Assembly: GCA_945859605.1 (NCBI GenBank)
Contig: OX243824.1
Location: 28,889,581 to 28,953,580, forward strand
Length of the DNA stretch: 64,000 nt
Direction: 5' to 3'
Origin: Lumbricus rubellus
Taxonomy: Eukaryota; Annelida; Clitellata; Crassiclitellata; Lumbricidae
The number at the start of each line of letters is the position of its first letter. Positions within the stretch are counted from its first letter, which is position 1. Made by a program: the position numbers and the translations under genes. The notes beneath the pieces were generated by a model. The model searched no databases. It was not told where the DNA came from and saw only the letters and a list, made by a program, of their open reading frames with translations. Below, piece by piece: positions 11,010 to 21,386 of this stretch.

Positions 11010-13215
11010 CCCATGTTCGGGTCCACATTTGACCCACTTACCAAACTGATAAAATCAGTCTTAGATTATTTTCTGATTGCCTAGGTAGATAACTCATCAG
11101 AGAAAATGCAAAACTGAAAAAAGAAAAATTAATGTCACACATATAGTGAGAAAATGTGTTAAAATGGTGTTTCCCCGTGTTTGGACCCACATTTGACCCA
11201 TTTACCCACCTGATAAAATCAGTCTAAAATTATTTTCTGATTGCCTAGGTAGATAACTCATCACAGAAAATGCAAAACTGAAAAAAGAAAAATTAATGTC
11301 ACACACATAGTGAGAAACTAGGAGAAATTGACATTTCTCCGTGTTTGGACCCACATTTGACCCACTTACCAAACTGATCAAGTCAGTCTAAGATTATTTT
11401 CTGATTGCCTAGGTAGATAACTCATCAGAGAAAATGCAAAACTGAAAAAAGAAAAATTGATGTCACACATATAGTGAGAAAATGTGTTAAAATGGTGTTT
11501 CCCCGTGTTTGGACCCACATTTGACCCACTTACCCACCTGATAAAATCAGTCTAAGATTATTTTCTGATTGCCTAGGTAGATAACTCATCAGAGAAAATG
11601 CAAAACTGAAAAAAGAAAAATTAATGTCACACACATAGTGAGAAAATGTGTTAAAATGGTGTTTCCCCGTGTTTGGACCCACATTTGACCCACTTACCCA
11701 CATGATAAAATCAGTCTAAGATTATTTTCTGATTGCCCAGGTAGATAACTCATCAGGGAAAATGCAAAACTGAAAAAAGAAAAATTAATGTCACACACAT
11801 AGTGAGAAACTAGGAGAAATTGATATTTCCCCTTGTTTGGACCCACATTTGACCCACTTACCAAACTGATAAAATCAGTCTTAGATTATTTTCTGATTGC
11901 CTAGGTAGATAACTCATCAGGGAAAATGCAAAACTGAAAAAAGAAAAATTGATGTCACACATATAGTGAGAAAATGTGTTAAAATGGTGTTTCCCCGTGT
12001 TTGGACCCACATTTGACCCACTTACCCACCTGATAAAATCAGTCTAAGAATATTTTCTGATTGCCTAGGTAGATAACTCATCACAGAAAATGCAAAACTG
12101 AAAAAAGAAAAATTAATGTCACACACATAGTGAGAAACTAGGAGAAATTGATATTTCCCCGTGTTTGGACCCACATTTGACCCATTTACCCACCTGATAA
12201 AATCAGTCTAAAATTATTTTCTGGTTGCCTAGGTAGATAACTCATCACAGAAATTGCAAAACTGAAAAAAGAAAAATTAATGTCACACACATAGTGAGAA
12301 ACTAGGAGAAATTGACATTTCTCCGTGTTTGGATCCACATTTGACCCACTTACCCACCTGATCAAGTCAGTCTAAGATTATTTTCTGATTGCCTAGGTAG
12401 ATAACTCATCACAGAAAATGCAAAACTGAAAAAAGAAAAATTAATGTCACACATAAAGTGAGAAACTAGGATAAATTGATATTTCCCCGTGTTTGGACCC
12501 ACATTTGACCCACTTACCCACCTGATCAAGTCAGTCTCAGATTATTTTCTGATTGCCTAGGTAGATAACTCATCAGGGAAAATGCAAAACTGAAAAAAGA
12601 AAAATTGATGTCACACATATAGTGAGAAAATGTGTTAAAATGGTGTTTCCCCGTGTTTGGACCCACATTTGACCCACTTACCCACCTGATAAAATCAGTC
12701 TAAGATTATTTTCTGATTGCCTAGGTAGATAACTCATCACAGAAAATGCAAAACTGAAAAAAGAAAAATTAATGTCACACACATAGTGAGAAACTAGGAG
12801 AAATTGATATTTCCCCGTGTTTGGACCCACATTTGACCCATTTACCCACCTGATAAAATCAGTCTAAAATTATTTTCTGGTTGCCTAGGTAGATAACTCA
12901 TCACAGAAATTGCAAAACTGAAAAAAGAAAAATTAATGTCACACACATAGTGAGAAACTAGGAGAAATTGATATTTCCCCGTGTTTGGACCCACATTTGA
13001 CCCATTTACCCACCTGATCAAGTCAGTCTAAGATTATTTTCTGATTGCCTAGGTAGATAACTCATCACAGAAAATGCAAAACTGAAAAAAGAAAAATTGA
13101 TGTCACACATATAGTGAGAAAATGTGTTAAAATGGTGTTTCCCCGTGTTTGGACCCACATTTGACCCACTTACCCACCTGATAAAATCAGTCTAAAATTA
13201 TTTTCTGATTGGCTA
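11010..13215 (-). repeat. 164-bp tandem repeat, right arm (about 14 units)
   Basis: Inverse of the left-arm array. Landmarks recur about every 164 bp (GGACCCACATTTGACCCA, ATTATTTTCTGATTGCCTAG). The same two unit variants occur in mixed order. It is longer than the left array, so unit number changes independently in the two arms. Confidence 0.95.
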
Positions 13216-13376
13216 GGTCAATAACTGTTGACTAATGGTTCTTTGGTGTGAAAATCTTATGCATATGTACGGTTATAAGATGATTTTTCAATATGAATTT
13301 TACCTTCGGCTTTCCATACCGAATATCTGAATATCGAACGTGAATATCAAACCAACTTGATGGAGGTGATTTCCGA

Positions 13377-13912
13377 AGAATCCCGAGAGGTAAGAACTGT
13401 TGCATTTTCAAATCACGGTGAGCCTCGTGAGGTGTTTATGTGAGACGGCGGCAGATTAGTGGTTGATCAGCCGGCTTGGAGAGGCATGCCAGCACGCATA
13501 TACTGCCAGCACGATGACTAGACTTATGTATGCGTCTCCGGTCGGGATTTCTGAGAGCAGAGGAACGAAAATTAATAGAAGAGTTCGTGCGGTGAGCAAA
13601 GCGCACGAGTTTCTTTCCACCGGAGACCCCGACGGCGACTATTTGGCTATTCAAGCTGATGATTGGTAATCCCGAAATCTGAGTGCCTGTTCATGTAAAC
13701 GGTATGTCCGCCCAAGAAATCGCTAAAATAGAGCGCTGCGACCTTATAAAAATGTCATCCCATGATGCAGTGCGCTCAGTGAGTAAGTAATTAAAAAGAA
13801 TAATATCATGTGTGCTAAGTAAGTAGATAGAACAATTTGGTGAAGTACAGATATATAAAAAAATTTAAAGGGTGATGATTAAATGTTCTAAATCCTGCAG
13901 ACGGAAACTTCT
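13377..13912. other. Unique-looking DNA right of the foldback element
   Basis: A 68-codon plus-strand frame (13463-13669) ends HEFLSTGDPDGDYLAIQADD, but I recognise no family and see no clear splice context. Otherwise I see nothing here. Confidence 0.35.
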
Positions 13913-14085
13913 GGTAAGCGTGTATTTTAGCGTCGTAAATTATTTGCCATTGCATGGGTTTCTTGACAAACTAGAAATTGGATATCAGATTAAATTTTAA
14001 AATTAATTATTCGCTCGTTGCAGCATAGTAAGTTTACTCTGCTGCAATGAGCGAATAATTTACGAAGCTAAAATACACGTTTACC
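13913..14085. mobile_element. 173-bp inverted-repeat element
   Basis: The ends GGTAAGCGTGTATTTTAGCG and the inverse of GGTAAACGTGTATTTTAGC are flanked by the perfect duplication AAACTTCT (13905-13912 and 14086-14093). The terminal sequence is related to that of the 2732-5867 element, so it is a short member of that subfamily. Confidence 0.85.
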
Positions 14086-14339
14086 AAACTTCTAAGTTCA
14101 TCGGGGTAAATATTTACTTTAGCGACGCTAAAATACACTTCATCGGTCCCTAGTAAGTTTATGAAGCACAGTTTTGTTCACTTTCAAACCTATTTATTCG
14201 TATTTACTGCATATTTTTACTCATTTATAATTTTATAAACCTGATAGTTTTACTTAGTTTATTATCGTTGATTAATTACTTACTGATCCATTGATACATT
14301 GATTACTTACTTACTGATCCATTGATACAGGTCTTTTTC

Positions 14340-14711
14340 TTTTTTAATTGAAGGAAGATTGGAGGGAAAGAGGTGCAGAGGAAGACCTAGACAAAAACTG
14401 TTGGACAGCAGGCACGTTGCTTGGAGCGAATCTACCATGGCAGAAAGTGCCCACTTAATCGGGAGAACTGGATCCGGTTTGTTCATCGGATACAAGCACA
14501 CTACAAGGAAAGAGAGCGTGAATGTTGGGAGGTAAAGATTGCCTGTAACACGAAGGATCCGAAGCGTCTCTGGTCCACCTTTAACCACCTCCTGGGCCGT
14601 CATGGATCTGGCAAGACAGTCTACCCAAACATCACACCACTTGCGGAAGACCTAGCACCTCCAGTTTCTCTAGCGTACGTGGAAAGAATTTTTCCGTGTG
14701 TGGACTATTGA
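14340..14711 (+). mobile_element. LINE ORF2 fragment upstream of the RT core
   Basis: The frame 14421-14711 reads RIQAHYKERERECWEVKIA, then DPKRLWSTFNHLLGR. This is the linker between endonuclease and reverse transcriptase in CR1/L2-type LINEs. Upstream, 14355-14405 looks like the GRPRQKLLDS type of LINE end in another frame, so two fragments may abut. It has decayed and carries no catalytic motif. Confidence 0.65.
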
Positions 14712-15179
14712 CAACTGGATGAATGAACAGAATGCAAAACACTAGAAATGGGAGTTCTTCTGAAGCTAAACAAAAACCTGGAATGACAATGACAATTCAA
14801 ATGACATTATATAAAGACGTAGAAGTTACAGTAGGCCTATATCATTTTCGAACAAGGACTGAAATGATAACTTAAATTATTTAAGAAACTGAATTAGAAG
14901 TATAACTGAATTTTTAAGAACTGTAACTGGAATTAGAACTGATATTGAGGACTTCTAAACTGAAATAGAAAATCTCATTTTGGTTGCCACTATAATCAAA
15001 CCTTTCTAGGATATGTGGACAGCATTATAATGCAATCTGTCTTAGACCTCTTAGTGCATAGTCTCCAAGAAATCATTAATTCGTAAGACTGCAGAATCTG
15101 AACTTATTAATTTAATGCCGTCCAAATAAATTAACTAGAAAATAGCTTGGATTGCTTTTATCCTATAGAAAGTTGCACT
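14712..15179. other. AT-rich non-coding DNA
   Basis: I see no gene, element ends or clear repeat here. Confidence 0.5.
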
Positions 15180-15440
15180 TGAGTTTACAACTTTTGTAAG
15201 ATTGTCTTGAGTCGTGAACCACTGACTTTAGTTTAATTGCACTTAAGTTTACAACTTTAGTAAGATTGTCTTGAGTCGTGAACCACAGACTTTAGTTTAA
15301 TTGCACTTAAGTTTACAACGTTTGTAGGATTGTCTGGAGTCGTGAACCACAGACTTTAGTTTAATTGCACTTAAGTTTACAACGTTTGTAGGATTGTCTT
15401 GAGTCGTGAACCACTCAAGTTTACAACTTTTTAAAGATTG
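15180..15440 (+). repeat. About 63-bp tandem repeat, four copies
   Basis: Units contain AAGTTTACAACTTTTGTAAG, TTGTCTTGAGTCGTGAACCA and CTTTAGTTTAATTGCACTT. The last copy is truncated. Confidence 0.9.
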
Positions 15441-15800
15441 TCGTGAGTTATTGAAATTGAATATTTGATTACCATGTTGTGTAATTATAGGCCGGGCAGT
15501 TTTCTTTCTCGGATCATCCGTGATATATGGACATGGTCTGAAAATGTCATATTGGTTGTCACATTGATCAAACCTATATAGCTTGGATTATTCTTTGTAT
15601 CATGTAAAAAAGTGTAAAATTAATGTCTGTTGCAATTACTACACCTGTACAGTGAAGAGCATTCTTGGTGGCTGGTCCAGCTATTTGGAATAGCCTCCTT
15701 ATGGCTTTCCGCTTGCTTCCCCGTTGTGCATTAGACAATTAGGAAAAGCAATAGGGGATGACGTTAAATCTGGCCTGAGAGTGGTCTGGGTCTGAGACCC

Positions 15801-16257
15801 GGTGTAAAGGTTTCAGATTACCCCCTCCTAAACATTACCCACCTGAAAACTGTAAATTGCATGAATCATCGCGTTTATTGCACTAAAGATATCAGAAAAA
15901 TTATCCCGCTTCTTGTTTTGGTCTGAAGATTTTCATCCGTCGGGAACACTTCGTGGTTTGTTATCAATATTTTCATATGTATCTAAAATACTAATAGCCG
16001 CTGAAGTTTACATGGAGAAAATGGCTTCGAGGCTATTATGATTTCCTGAATAAAATATTGATAGCAAACCACGAAGTGGGATGACGGATGGAAATCTTCA
16101 GACCAAAACAAGAAGCGGGATGAATTTTGTGATTTTTTTAGTGCAATAAATGCTGTGATTGATGCAAATCTAGTTTCCGGGGGGTAATCTGAAACCGGTT
16201 TCAAGTTACCGGGGGGGGGGTAATGTTTAGGAGGGGGTAATTTGAAACCTTTACACC
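15801..16257. mobile_element. 457-bp long-palindrome element
   Basis: GGTGTAAAGGTTTCAGATTA at the left is mirrored by TAATTTGAAACCTTTACACC at the right. The arms stay complementary for roughly 200 bp (TCTTGTTTTGGTCTGAAGAT and its inverse). The GGT...ACC ends resemble other elements in the window, but no target duplication is visible. Confidence 0.7.
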
Positions 16258-16329
16258 GGCATTCATTTTGGCATTGAATAAATATTGACCAACAGAAATC
16301 TGGCAATGTTTTCAAACCACTTTCAGCCT

Positions 16330-16760
16330 TGGGTTAAATAGGAACAGAAATAGCAGGAAGCGAAGGCAGTCACAAGAGGAGTTGGAGGGACTAAGGGTGA
16401 CAAGTGGAAGGAGGATGTGGAGGAGGGAAGAGGAAGAGGAAGAAGAAGGAAGACACCTGCGAGTGCAGGAGAAGGAATAGAAAGAACAGGGATTGAAGGT
16501 CAAAAGAGATCAGGAGGTGTAGGGACTAGAGGTGATAAGTAGAAGAAAGAAGAAGGCAATGGCGGAGCAGGCTAAGAAGAGTGCAGGAGAAGGAAATTGT
16601 AAGAAGAGAAAGAAGTGGTAGGCCTAACGGCATGCAGAAGGACGAGGAAAAGGAAATAGGGGATGGCAATAAGGAGGAATAGGAGAGGATGATGAGGTCG
16701 AGGATTGCAGAAAGAGGGGAAATAGGAGGAATTGGAGAAGAGGAAGATCTGATCTGATCA
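16330..16760. repeat. GA-rich low-complexity tract
   Basis: About 400 bp dominated by GGA, GAA and AGG words (GGAAGAGGAAGAGGAAGAAG). The serine/leucine-rich minus-strand frame is a composition artefact. Confidence 0.8.
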
Positions 16761-16799
16761 CCTGATCATTCACCTTCTAATAATATTCTCTACCTAAAC

Positions 16800-17843
16800 G
16801 TAGGCCTACGCCGCCCACTTTAACAGCTGCTCTGAACTTCTGGTAATCGCGCTAACCGGACAACCCTTCTGACTAGACACAGCACTCGTGAATAAGCTGA
16901 TGCACTGAGCATGGCTTTCGAGTGATCCTTTAAAGATTTGTAGATTACGATTACAATACACCAAGCCAAACGGACAGCGGCTATAACGCTGTCCACGCGA
17001 GCTTTCTAACCCCAGGACCGCGAGGCGGCGCTTTTTGACCTAATTACACAAAGTGGGAGGAGCTTCGTATATGTCTGTAATATAATATAATTATGTGGAA
17101 GTACTTCTGAAAGTTCTGATCACATATATAATATACTATATGTGGTTCTGATGATCTTATCAACGCACCATAGATCTAAGAAATAAATCTATGAGCAGAA
17201 GAAATAAATCTATGAGCAGAAGAACGGCCATAGACATCGTAGTTCTATAGCTCATACTTATCTTGTTTTTTAGAATCCTTGTATAATTGGTTCTCTCGTT
17301 GCTAAAAGTGGGGTTATTAAGTTGTTGATACCAAATTCCGTAGTAAGTAATAATCGTCTTTCATGCATACGTTCATTTCAGTAATTGTTGATTTTTTTTG
17401 AAAATTTTGAGTGACAACACACTCGCGGTCATACTAATAACAATGGTTTCCGCAGATTGCGACAAGTTTAGCACTGTGTAAATGTAATGTAAAGTAGCCT
17501 AATCAATATATTCTAGAATTCCTTGGCGTCCACAAAATCCACGTTAGGGAGACCAGCTTATTCACCAACGCCTTACCAAATCAAATATACATAGACAAAC
17601 TACTCCGTTCGTTCTGGTGCCAAGTCAAATAACTGGAAGGTCAAGTCGAGGAGATAACGTGTTGCTAGAGTGGTAATTGGTGATGTTTTTGATCGTATGG
17701 TGGAAGCTGAGTAGAATCGGGATTGGGTAGCTTGAAGAGTTCGGTTTTTAGTCGTGAGTAGAAAGAAGCAGCGTTGCAGAGGTGAAATTAGCAGTACAGG
17801 CAAGATTAGAGGATTAGCAAACTGACAGAGCCTCAGATAGAGG
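16800..17843. other. R repeat copy 2 and other non-coding DNA
   Basis: 16850-16945 matches the R repeat (CAGCACTCGTGAATAAGCTG). At 17048-17105 there is an inverted match to 5955-6015 (AAGTGGGAGGAGCTTCGTAT). No gene is visible. Confidence 0.5.
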
Positions 17844-17851
17844 ACTTTTGG

Positions 17852-18399
17852 GCAAAACTCCGAACGGCGGTCCCAAATTATGAAATTAAAGAAATCGATA
17901 GGCTATTTCTTGAGAAGGCTTTAAACATGATATGTGGTGAAATAGAAGGTGGATTGATGAAAACCGTTTGATTGGTGGACGCTTGATAAAAGAAAGCTGG
18001 ATAAACGGCATTCCAGCTGAAATGGAAGCTGGATGCAGGCTGAAATACATCACTGAAATCAACAATCAAGTTTCCATTTTTCAAGTGTAATTTTTGTCAG
18101 TCCAGTTTCTATTTCACCTATAAGGACCCTTCATCCAGCATCAATTTCGCAAGCGTTTTAATTAATCCATCTCCCATTTAACTTATTATGTCCATCATCC
18201 ATGTTCAATTTCTCAGCCGTTCAATTCATCAATCCGGCTTCTATTTCAGATCTAAAAATACCTTCATTCAGCTTATATTTCACTTGGGTTTTTTCATAAA
18301 TCCACTGTTTCTATGCGCCCATCCAATACACCGCACTATTACGACATCATGTTGATTTACTTAATGTTATAATTTGGGACCGCCGTTCGGAGTTTTGCC
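17852..18399. mobile_element. 548-bp inverted-repeat element with CATCCAGCTTC core
   Basis: The ends GGCAAAACTCCGAACGGCGG and their inverse continue into GTCCCAAATTAT. The flanking GACTTTTG duplication is perfect (17844-17851 and 18400-18407). The core units point one way in the left half (GGAAGCTGGATGCAGG) and the other way in the right half (CATCCAGCATCAATTTC). Terminal repeat and core are related to the 3157-5648 element. Confidence 0.85.
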
Positions 18400-18407
18400 G
18401 ACTTTTG

Positions 18408-18806
18408 CGTGTTTGGGGTCTGTTGTAAAGAACTGGTGCAGCATTGAATAAGGAACGGTTGCAGCATTTAAGAGAGGATGGACGTGATAGAGAAAGGTAT
18501 GGCGATGAATGAGTAGAACCTGGCAGTGAATGGTTGATAAATGTAAGAGGGTTCAAACCCTTGAAGATCATTGTGAGTAAACCTTACAATTTTGAAATGG
18601 ATGTGCGGAGGGACTTTTAGTCAATGAAATGATTCGAGAACAGGATTTATGTGGTTGTGTTTGAGAGTTTTGGAGACTGCTAGATGCGAACGTTCTGGAT
18701 TGTTTGCAGGCATTTTTTAAAGCAGACATTGCAAAAATGGAATTACAGCAGGCAAATTTGAACAGAACAATTAAAGTGGCTATTTTGCAAGTAGTCTTTT
18801 AATCAA
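18408..18806. other. Non-coding DNA between two inverted-repeat elements
   Basis: No convincing gene or repeat is seen. Confidence 0.5.
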
Positions 18807-18815
18807 TTATTGGGA

Positions 18816-19520
18816 GGTATCCGGTCAAAACCGCGCACACAAAAACCGCGCACACAAAACCGCGATTCACAAAACCGTGCACCCTCAGCACCGCGCACGA
18901 TCACTACCGCGCACGATCATAACCGCATTCAAGTATTTCAACATGAATCCAGCTTCAATTTCTTAAGCGTTTTTCATCAATCCAGCTTCTATTTCATATC
19001 TAAAAATAGCTTCATCCAGCTTCCGTTTCTCATGCGTTATTTTCGTCAATCCAGCTTCTATTTCATATCTAAATTACCTCCATCCAGCTTCCATTTCTCA
19101 TGCGTTATTTTCGTTAATCCAGCTTCTATTTCATATACAAAAATACCTCAATCCAGCTTCCATATCTAAAAATACCTTCATCCAGCTTCCATTTTTCGTG
19201 CGTTATTTTCGTTAATCCAGCTTCTATTTTACCTGTAAGGAACCTTCATCCAGTCTCAATTTCTCTTGCGTTTTTCATCAACAAAGCCTCCATGTCACTT
19301 CTATATCATTTAATCCAGCTTCCATTTCTCAAGCGCTGGACCAGTTGTCTGTAGACAAGTTGTCGTTAGACGAGTTGTCTGTAGACGAGTTGTCGTGACA
19401 CCATGATAGTGCGCGGTAATGATCGTGCGCGGTTCTGAAGGTGCGCGGTTTTGTGAATCGCGGTTTTGTGTGCGCGGTTTTGTGTGCGCGGTTTTGTGTG
19501 CGCGGTTTTGATAGTAAACC
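18816..19520. mobile_element. 705-bp mosaic inverted-repeat element
   Basis: The arms are short tandem repeats of ACCGCGCACACAAA, inverted at the right end (TTTGTGTGCGCGGT). The core is 4-5 tandem units of CATCCAGCTTCCATTTCTCA with ATTTTCGTCAATCCAGCTTC, all in one direction. Just inside the right arm (about 19344-19402) lies a block of GACGAGTTGTC repeats ending GTCGTGACACC, which is the terminal arm type of the element at 53718-54251. Flanks TTATTGGGA and GTCTTGGGA match at 7 of 9 bases. Confidence 0.75.
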
Positions 19521-19806
19521 GTCTTGGGAGGAGTCAGATTTGTTTGAGAAAAGTCATGAAGATAGGCTACTGTGTTTTGTTGCGAACGGAGACCAATAAT
19601 GAGGAATTGTTTGAGTGTAAATGGGGAACTCATGTTAATAAGAAAGTAAACAGCAAGTAACAGAAACTTAAGAAAGCCAAGGTTCACATAAAATATTTCA
19701 GTCTATGTTAATTTGTGTACATAAATTATGAAAGCGTAGAGTTACGTTAAGTATGATTGGGAAAGCCAATGGTGATGATTGGCATCTCTGTTTCAAAAAT
19801 TCTGTA

Positions 19807-20042
19807 GCCTGGTAACGCAATGGATAACACGCTGGCGTAGAGTGCGAGAGGTAGTGAGTTTGAGCCCCCATTGGGCGGATTTGATTTGTAGGCTGCTATT
19901 AGCGCCATGTAATTGCAAAGCTGTCTGCTCAGTTGGTAGTTAAGTTTAATTAAGATTAAGTACTGCATAACTTGTAAACATAAAGTGCAGTGCGTCTTGC
20001 AGGCGTTTCATTAATGAAGATATTATTATTATTATTATTACT
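19807..20042 (+). mobile_element. tRNA-Arg-like SINE
   Basis: The head CTGGTAACGCAATGGATAAC carries an A box and GAGTTTGAGCCCC a B box, in a tRNA-Arg-like arrangement. The body is unrelated to tRNA and the tail is (TTA)n. A second copy lies at 35726-35965. Confidence 0.75.
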
Positions 20043-20179
20043 CAAAATTATCAACATGCATAATTGCATGGTTGCGCATATTCCGGCAATTTATTACCAA
20101 TGAATAATGAACTACTTTGCTACTTACCTTTTAGCATAAAATTTGTCATGGTCAGTAAATCAATCAGTCAATCAATCAG

Positions 20180-20228
20180 AATTTATATGCCGCCTCTTCA
20201 AGATGCATACTCAGAGGCGCTCCCGGCC
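20180..20228 (-). mobile_element. LINE/SINE 3' tail fragment
   Basis: On the minus strand this reads GGGAGCGCCTCTGAGTATGC, then GAGGCGGCATATAAATT, the 3' end shared by the CR1-like LINEs and SINEs here. Confidence 0.6.
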
Positions 20229-20585
20229 GAGATCAAGCGAAAAACAATCTTTGACAGTTTTTAAAACTGAAAGTAGTTTGAGAGGTGTCGAATAGTCAAG
20301 TTCCAGGTTGTTTTAACCAACCACAGAGAAGGAATGGCTCTGCATTGTCACACTATGAGTGAAAGTAACCATTGAGTCACCAAGGACAGCAGAGCGCAAT
20401 GTGCGGCTGCCCTTGCAAATGGAAAGTGGGAGGCAGAGTTCACGCAGATAAGCATCGCCACGCAAAAGATGCAGTCCTGAATTAAATGCGCTGCGGGAAA
20501 TGAAAGGCTGAACAGTAAAGTACCAGGTCAAGCTGCTACTACAAGTTGCTTAGTTGGTAGTGCCGTTAAATTTGTAAGACCTCCG

Positions 20586-20640
20586 AATGTGGCAGAGCAT
20601 GCCACCAAAACATTGTTTTGGTGGCATGCTCTGCCACATT
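20586..20640. repeat. Near-perfect 55-bp palindrome
   Basis: Two 27-base arms are exact reverse complements around a single central T. The left arm begins AATGTGGCAGAGCATGCCAC. Confidence 0.95.
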
Positions 20641-21386
20641 TTGAAAACAATTCGGAAATCATGTTGGAGAAGGTCTTAGGTCTGTATGATACATGTAGGT
20701 CCTACATTCAAGTTTTCCAATATGGAGCAACCAAGTCACTTTAAAGATTTCCGACCCATTATAGATCAGGCATCCTTTTCCACATCCACAGAGGATGAGC
20801 AGATGACGACCAGATCCCATGGAAGAACGAGGTTATTGAATTTGCTGTCATGACTACTGATGAACTTCTTGAGCAGCTTTGCATCGGGTGTTAACATGGT
20901 AAGAGCCATTTACACATTTAAGATGTGGAAATTCCTCTCACAATACGAACCCCGACACGGTCTGCGGCCAGTATCAAGGAAATCAAGGAAATCTCGTGTC
21001 TTTCGTGTGACGAGCAAGTCTGGAAGTATCTGAAGGAAGTGTCACTCTTTGTGACTCACACAATATTATAATACCATGTAGGCCTACTGTTTCCAGAGCG
21101 CAGCTGCGCAGCATAAACAGTTTCTCCCGAAAATTACCTGAATTTGTTCTCCATGCTGTCCACCGACAAGAACAGGGATGTTGCTAAGGTTACCACAAAC
21201 ACGTTTAGCCTTTCACTTTCACTTCTAGGACTTGTCTGAGCTGCTGGTTGGGCTGGCGCCCTTTGACGATTATTTTTAAGTGGATACGCAGAGACTCGTG
21301 GCAATGGCCCTAAACGAAAATTCAGGTTATGTGAGATCATTAAAACGAATCCCACTATTTCATGAACCTGTCACAAAACATCATCA
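20641..21386. other. Non-coding DNA, nothing recognised
   Basis: Only short frames occur, including a 43-codon ATG frame starting near 20721. Nothing is recognisable. Confidence 0.45.

Larger units (their letters stand above)
6174..13367. mobile_element. 7.2 kb foldback element with long repeat-filled inverted arms
   Basis: The ends start ACCTCC(G/A)TCAAGTTGG and are flanked by the perfect 9-bp duplication GATTTCCGA (6165-6173 and 13368-13376). About 150 bp of unique terminal repeat is followed on each side by a tandem array of about 164-bp units, roughly 8 on the left and 14 on the right. A unique arm segment, a tRNA-derived SINE in each arm and a central spacer follow. The arms cover about 6174-8200 and 10265-13367. 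No transposase is visible. Nine-base duplications and long subrepeat arms recall Foldback/MULE-type elements; the class is inferred. Confidence 0.85.

Noticed and set aside
6329..13215. CRISPR-like or direct-repeat arrays
   Set aside because: Animal DNA; contiguous satellite units with no spacers, inside an inverted-repeat element.
13463..13669. 68-codon frame as a small gene
   Set aside because: No family recognised, no start or splice context, and an equally long frame lies on the other strand.
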